Origin: Girardinichthys multiradiatus
Lineage: Eukaryota; Chordata; Actinopteri; Cyprinodontiformes; Goodeidae
DNA length: 64,000 nucleotides
Direction of reading: 5' to 3'
Assembly: GCF_021462225.1 (NCBI RefSeq)
Contig: NC_061794.1
Span: 42,718,914 to 42,782,913 of the forward strand
The position numbers were made by a program, and so were the translations under genes. The notes beneath the pieces are model-generated. The model had not been told where the DNA came from, searched no databases, and saw only the letters and a program-made list of their open reading frames with translations. The number at the start of each line of letters is the position of its first letter. Position 1 is the first letter of the stretch. Shown here piece by piece: positions 59,100-64,000 of the stretch.

Positions 59100-60720
59100 T
59101 GCGTGTGTTTCTGTAGATCCACTCTGGTGGGAAACAATGTGAACTTCACTGAGTCCCACATGCACAGAGGGATGACATTAGAGAGAAATCGTCTCTGTCA
59201 GATGCAATAAAGGCACGTCCACATGTGCATAGCTCCCCATCCTTCACACTTTGTGTACACCCAACCCACAACATGAATTAGCCATGGCGACTATTCTATT
59301 TTTTTTTTTTCAGCAGCCATCCAAGATGAGGACATTTTGGGAGATGAAAGGAACAGGAAGGGGGTGTTACAAGCCAGGTCTCCTGAAATGTAACCAGTAA
59401 ATTCAGATGAGATATTGCAGATTTCATTTTCTGAATCCTTTTTCCCCTCTGTACAAGACGTCACAAAAGGATTCACAAATACTCTGGCGCTTTTGTACAG
59501 TTTCCTCTGATGGAGATCTATGGCACTGGGAACAAAAAAGACACTCCTTTAATGACAAGTGCCAAGTACATCAGCCAGGCCTCTCTTTTCAAGTAATTCC
59601 AATCCCGGCTATTCAGGGTTTGCCCTGTGGCGAGACCAAGCACTTCGTTCTCCAGAAATAGCCATAGCTCATCTTTCACAAGGACTCAGGTCGTCTTATC
59701 ACTGCAAAGAGAAGTTCATTTGAATTTCTGTCTCTTCAATATGCCTGGCAATCATGATGCCCTCTTAATATTGAAGTTCGGGGAATGCTTGTGTTGTTCT
59801 GCCCCCAGGCTCTGAGACAGGCACAAAGAAGTTGTAATTTGCCATCAAATATCTTATCACATGATTTTTATCTGCCTGCACAGGCAGACAGTCCAACCTC
59901 GGCTGATTTTTGTGTTGTGAATCACAACCCTCTGAGTGTGTCTGCTTTTGTTTTGTTTTTTTCTTTTCTGACATTATTCAACCTGATTTGATTATTTTCA
60001 CCATTTTGACTGGTTCTAAACTAGCAGGAAATTTAAACCACTTTGTTTTGTTGTCTTCGTTTTCATTTATTTCCCAACTCATCTCCTCCAAAATCTACAT
60101 TTATTCTTGCTCTTTGTTAACAGCAGAAAGCAAAATTAGCTCACCACATCTAATTAACACCCAAACGCACCTTGACAACTTTGCTTGACATTCACTCTGC
60201 TGAAAATCTTTTTTAGATTTGCACACACACAAAAAAAAACAACACACACACTTCAAGTGAAGAAAGAGGCACTTTTCTTGATAAATTTAAGATAAAAGAC
60301 GTGGCAGTCATTTTCCTCCATGACATATTTGTTCTTTAACAACAAATCAATGGCTGTGAAAGCTTGGCACCTGAATACAGAACAATGGGAAGATGAAGAG
60401 AAGATTGTCTTCATTAGGCACATTAATATTCATAGAAAGAAGAAAATCTGACACCACGGAGGACTTGGTAACCTTTTCTCATATTAGATTTTTTTTCAAC
60501 TTCTTAACACAATTAAAGTCCAGCAATGACTTAATTAATGCGGCTTTCTGTCAGGCGCTTTAAAGAACTGTCAATTTGGCCTGGGTCTGCCTGTCAGCGG
60601 GGAAGAAAGACAGTCATCCCACTCTTCCAGGAGACAGTCGAAATCACAGTGCTGGATAAAGTCACATTCTTAGACACCTTGCCAAATTGATTCTTTTAAG
60701 GGTTTTCTAGAAGATTACCA
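59100..60720. promoter_or_regulatory. Cluster of candidate conserved non-coding elements
   Basis: Repeat-free, balanced blocks at about 59400-59640, 59640-59940 and 60330-60720, with words such as tttaatgacaagtgccaagt, tgcctggcaatcatgatgcc, cacattaatattcatagaaa and caatgacttaattaatgcgg. No domain-bearing frame. Inference from composition only. Confidence 0.3.
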
Positions 60721-61825
60721 TTTCTTTCCTCCTGTCTTGTCTTCTGCAGAAGTGTCAAATATAAGAGAAAAAATTAAAATCTGTTTTAGGCCTTGGCTAT
60801 TATCACGCTCTCCTATTGTGCTTGTTGTTGTGGATAAACGGATAAAATAATTATTTGAATGAAACAAGTTCCTAAAGCCCTACAAGCTCAAGTACAACAT
60901 AATGCAGTTAGAATATGCTGTTAACATGTTAAAATCATTTTTTAGTTTGCATTGAGTTCTAACATGCTTTGAATACCCAAAATATAACAATTGTTATGTT
61001 CAAGAATTAAATCACTGAGAAGATCATTGAGGATATTGGAATAAAGACCATATATCTTCCTTTTTAGAACCATAACTCATTCAGTGAAAGCTGCAGGTGG
61101 TAAAAATCACATGAGATTGGAAATAGCTCCTGCTAATGACTGTACCTGGATTTTGCTTGTTTGTTCTGCTGAAATGGCGTTTTAATTATGGCTTGTGCTG
61201 CTTTCCTATCGTAAGTCTCCATATTCTTGCTGTACATGCATGGATTCTCTCAGGGTACTCCTTTGTCATTCAAAAATGTGCATGTTAGGTATTCGAGATT
61301 TTAAACTGAACATAGGAGTATATTTTTTTCTCCTTCTGTGTCCCAACCTTCTAGTGACCAAAGAAATTCCTTTTTATCATTTAACCTATTTGAACCTTAA
61401 CCCTCTTACTATCCTGAATTTATTTACTATTTTTAGAAAAAAATAATAAGTTCATTCTAGAGAATGTGAACTTGAATATAACGGATGCAGAAGATATAAA
61501 TTTAGGTGTGAAGCAAACTAGCAACATTAGGCGTAATTTGGCATAACAGTGATTAAATACGTTTTCGAATCTCTTGTAGGTTTATTATTGTACTGATCTT
61601 GCTATCACTAAACGGCATTAATACAGAATTAAATAAGGTGGTCGGATAACTACGTTTTCTAATACAGCTTAATACAACCGGATGTCATTCACACTCTGTG
61701 CTAGATGGCAGCAAAGTGATTCCAGTACAATCCTTGGTAGATTTACAATTTGCATCAACAGGCCGGTCGGCTGCATTAAGCCCGGAAGAAGTTTGACATA
61801 AAGTTCAGAAACACTAAAGAACTAA
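60721..61825. other. Gene-free DNA
   Basis: AT-rich unique DNA; nothing recognised. Confidence 0.5.
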
Positions 61826-61829
61826 AAAG

Positions 61830-62160
61830 AGTTGTTAGCACTGTTGCCTTGCAGCAAGAAGGTCCTGGGTTCGATTCCCGGCCTGGGGTCTTTCTGCATA
61901 GAGTTTGCATGTTCTCCCTGTGCATGCGTGGGTTCTCACCGGGCACTCCGGCTTCCTCCCACAGTCCAAAGACATGCCTGTTAGATTAATTGGTCACTCT
62001 AAATTGCCCTTAGGTGTATGAATGAGTGTGTTGCCCTGCGATGGACTGGCGACCTGTCCAGGATGTACCCCGCCTCTCGCCCATAGACTGGTGGAGATAG
62101 GCACCAGCTCCCCCACGACCCACTATGGAAGAAGTGGTAGAAAATGACTGACTGACTGAC
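61830..62160 (+). mobile_element. SINE copy 4, slightly 5'-truncated
   Basis: Starts at gttgttagcactgttgcctt, lacking roughly the first 25 bases of the tRNA-like head, keeps the B-box ggttcgattcccggcctggg, and ends agtggtagaaaatgactgac tgactgac. An internal part present in copies 1 and 3 (tgtgcatggttgtttgtgtg region) is missing near 62028. No clear flanking duplication. Confidence 0.88.
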
Positions 62161-62480
62161 AAAAACAATGGATCTGTTTGACGTTTGAGGTGTTGTGTTT
62201 TATGAAAATAATATTCAATGCTGTAAATTAGTTTTGAAATGGATAATGACAGTGACATTTAGTGATACCTTACACTTACCTTACATCCACAAAGGTCTCC
62301 ACAAATATTGTTTGGTCTGAAGGTTAGGGAGTGATTGCTTCTATATTTCCCCACTATGATCATTTTTATACATTACAATTTTACTGTCAGGTTTATGTAT
62401 TTACTTAATTATTGTGAATTTTACAATACATTTAGCTCACACGAAGAAACATCATACTGGTTTCACAGGAATTCACAAAT
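62161..62480. other. Gene-free DNA
   Basis: Nothing recognised. Confidence 0.5.
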
Positions 62481-62482
62481 CA

Positions 62483-62723
62483 GGGGGACAGGGCTTTACA
62501 GAATGCGGCTCCGAAACTGTGGAACAGTTTGCCACCACAGTTTCGCTTTGCTGACTCTGTAGAGATTTTTAAAAACCAATTGACAATTGTTCTGTTCCGC
62601 AAGGCTTTTATGTTATGATTTTATTGTGTTTTTTTATGTAGCCCTAATGTGACCTTGTACGGTGCTTTGTGACTTGTGTCTGTGAAAGGCGCTTTATAAA
62701 TAAACTTTACTTACTTACTTACT
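62483..62723 (+). pseudogene. L2/CR1-type LINE 3' end
   Basis: The plus strand reads DRALQNAAPKLWNSLPPQFR and ADSVEIFKNQLTIVLFRKAF up to a stop at about 62616-62618. This is the last part of ORF2 in L2-type LINEs, equivalent to PLIWNKLP... in the long copy. It is followed by an untranslated end (tgtgaaaggcgctttataaa) and ttac repeats. Only the last roughly 240 bp are present, as expected for heavy 5' truncation. The tail repeat differs from the acttg tail of the long copy, so it is another lineage. Confidence 0.8.
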
Positions 62724-62799
62724 AAGGTTTTAGAAGTCTGAACTTAAATACAGTTAAAATGTGGTGACAATAACTTAACCAGGCAAATCATGCTGAAAA

Positions 62800-62990
62800 A
62801 CCTACAGTATGGCTGAATTAAAAGAATTCTGCAAAGAAGAGTGGGCCAAAATTCCTCATTCCCAGTTCTCACAAACACTTGATGGCAGTCGTTGTTGCCA
62901 AAGTGGCACAACAGGCTGTTAGGCTTAGTGAACAATTTAGTTTTTACAAAGTGGAAAGAGCTAGTTTGAATAGCTGTTTTCCACAGAAAA
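62800..62990 (+). pseudogene. Tc1 3' end scrap
   Basis: The plus strand reads LKEFCKEEWAKIPHSQFSQT, then gatggcagtcgttgttgcca, resembling a Tc1 transposase C-terminus. It continues into a degraded terminal region (gcttagtgaacaatttagtt). Likely the same family as 36037 and 43035. Confidence 0.6.
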
Positions 62991-64000
62991 GATGCCATTC
63001 TGGGCATTTAGCCCATGTTTAAAACACCAACTATCTTCTATATCTTTGAGCTGCTTCCTGAAATGGACCTGAAACGTTTACTGGGTTTACTCCACCTTCT
63101 GCAGACAACTGCTGGGGTATCCTCGAGCCTCTCACTATAAGAGTGTAGAGTAAAAAGTGAGAGTCAGTTCATGCTGAATTTTGCTTAATATTTTTACAAA
63201 CGAATGAGGAGCAGTACTGTATGTTTACCAAACCTCTGTCCTCAAACCACCTCCTGTTCATTTCTGAATAAAATTTTGGATTGTGTGGATTTTCCTACTG
63301 AAAGAAAAGTGCTGTCAAAATCAGATTGTAGCAGTATGTTTTTTCCCTTTTATATCTCTCCACTAGGTGTGATCACGCAGGGGGATTCGTACACTGCCAT
63401 TCTCTGTATTAATGAAGCAATACCTGTGATCATTCTGCAGGAGGTGTAACCAGCTTGGCAGGTGTGCTGCCACTGAGAAACAGATTAAAATAGTCAGGGT
63501 TCCTTTCAAGGCTTGTTCGGAAAACAATGGAGGCTTCACAAGGTAATCATGCCATTATATGAGACGGAGGGACTAATTGGAATTATACTAGAACAGGCAG
63601 GGAGCTCATTAAAACCTTGAGCACTACCTCCTGATAAACAGTCACTTTAAGGGCTGGTACTAATATGATGAGGCAAAGTCTTTATTTCTCTCTTTCAAAT
63701 GAAACACATCTGATGTTTAAGCTCCTTAAACTCACTCAGCAGGTATCATGTGGAATGTAAGACTCCTAATTGCAACTTGGAAATTAGAACAATACTTAAA
63801 TAGCGAGCTCAGTTGTCATGCAGAAACGCTGGAAGTCTTGGATAGGTTGTGGTCGTTTTGAGCCGTTTTTACTTTGTATATGATGAGGATTTTCTGTTGT
63901 CTGCCTTGCAACCACGCATTTCAGTGTTAAGATATATAGATAGTAGATTCATTATAAACCTTGCTCATTACAGTTATAGAATAGAAAAGAAAAACTACAC
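62991..64000. other. Gene-free DNA with a candidate constrained block
   Basis: About 63360-63760 is repeat-free with words such as ctgtattaatgaagcaatac, acaaggtaatcatgccatta and gggctggtactaatatgatg, like a conserved non-coding element. The rest shows nothing. The window ends without a gene. Confidence 0.4.

Overview
This window looks like a gene-poor stretch of a teleost fish nuclear genome. The evidence is AT-rich, vertebrate-style non-coding DNA, many microsatellites, and a mobile-element set typical of bony fishes: Tc1/mariner DNA transposons of several lineages, a Rex3 (RTE-clade) retrotransposon, L2-type LINEs, and a tRNA-headed SINE with an L2-like tail. The repeat mix suggests a percomorph, but the species cannot be named from sequence alone. 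I found no convincing host protein-coding exon, rRNA or tRNA gene, and no prokaryotic or viral feature. The window is best read as a gene desert or part of a very large intron.

Layout. Positions 1-18300 are mostly unique AT-rich DNA. They hold one SINE with a perfect target-site duplication (2913-3270), two pairs of old dispersed repeats (one member of one pair lies at 39.8 kb), and blocks that look constrained (about 10.27-10.57 and 15.1-16.8 kb). A relatively GC- and CpG-rich block at 18.4-19.45 kb is the only candidate promoter or first-exon region. Positions 19.45-21.81 kb hold Tc1 remnants, a minus-strand SINE, and a recent-looking Tc1 copy with 200-bp terminal repeats but an N-terminally deleted transposase. 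Positions 23-31 kb are a graveyard of degraded Tc1 copies. Positions 31.2-35.4 kb hold the best autonomous-looking element in the window: a 1269-bp Tc1/mariner-type transposon with an intact 343-codon transposase whose catalytic spacing is DD36E. A second, broken copy lies in opposite orientation about 470 bp away. Positions 35.7-49.5 kb mix constrained-looking DNA with old Tc1, Rex3 and SINE remnants.

Positions 50.06-57.16 kb are a retrotransposon nest. A minus-strand L2 fragment is fused to a Tc1 3' half, followed by a nearly full-length but dead L2-type LINE (esterase-like ORF1, endonuclease and reverse-transcriptase ORF2). That LINE is split by a rearranged Rex3 insertion flanked by a 16-bp direct repeat. 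Positions 57.2-64 kb return to unique DNA with constrained-looking blocks (59.1-60.7 and 63.4-63.8 kb), one more SINE, an L2-type 3' end and a Tc1 scrap.

The only open reading frame likely to encode a functional protein is the transposase at 31939-32970. All other recognisable coding sequence is decayed. Family assignments rest on motifs visible in the sequence plus recalled knowledge of fish transposon families; no database search was possible.
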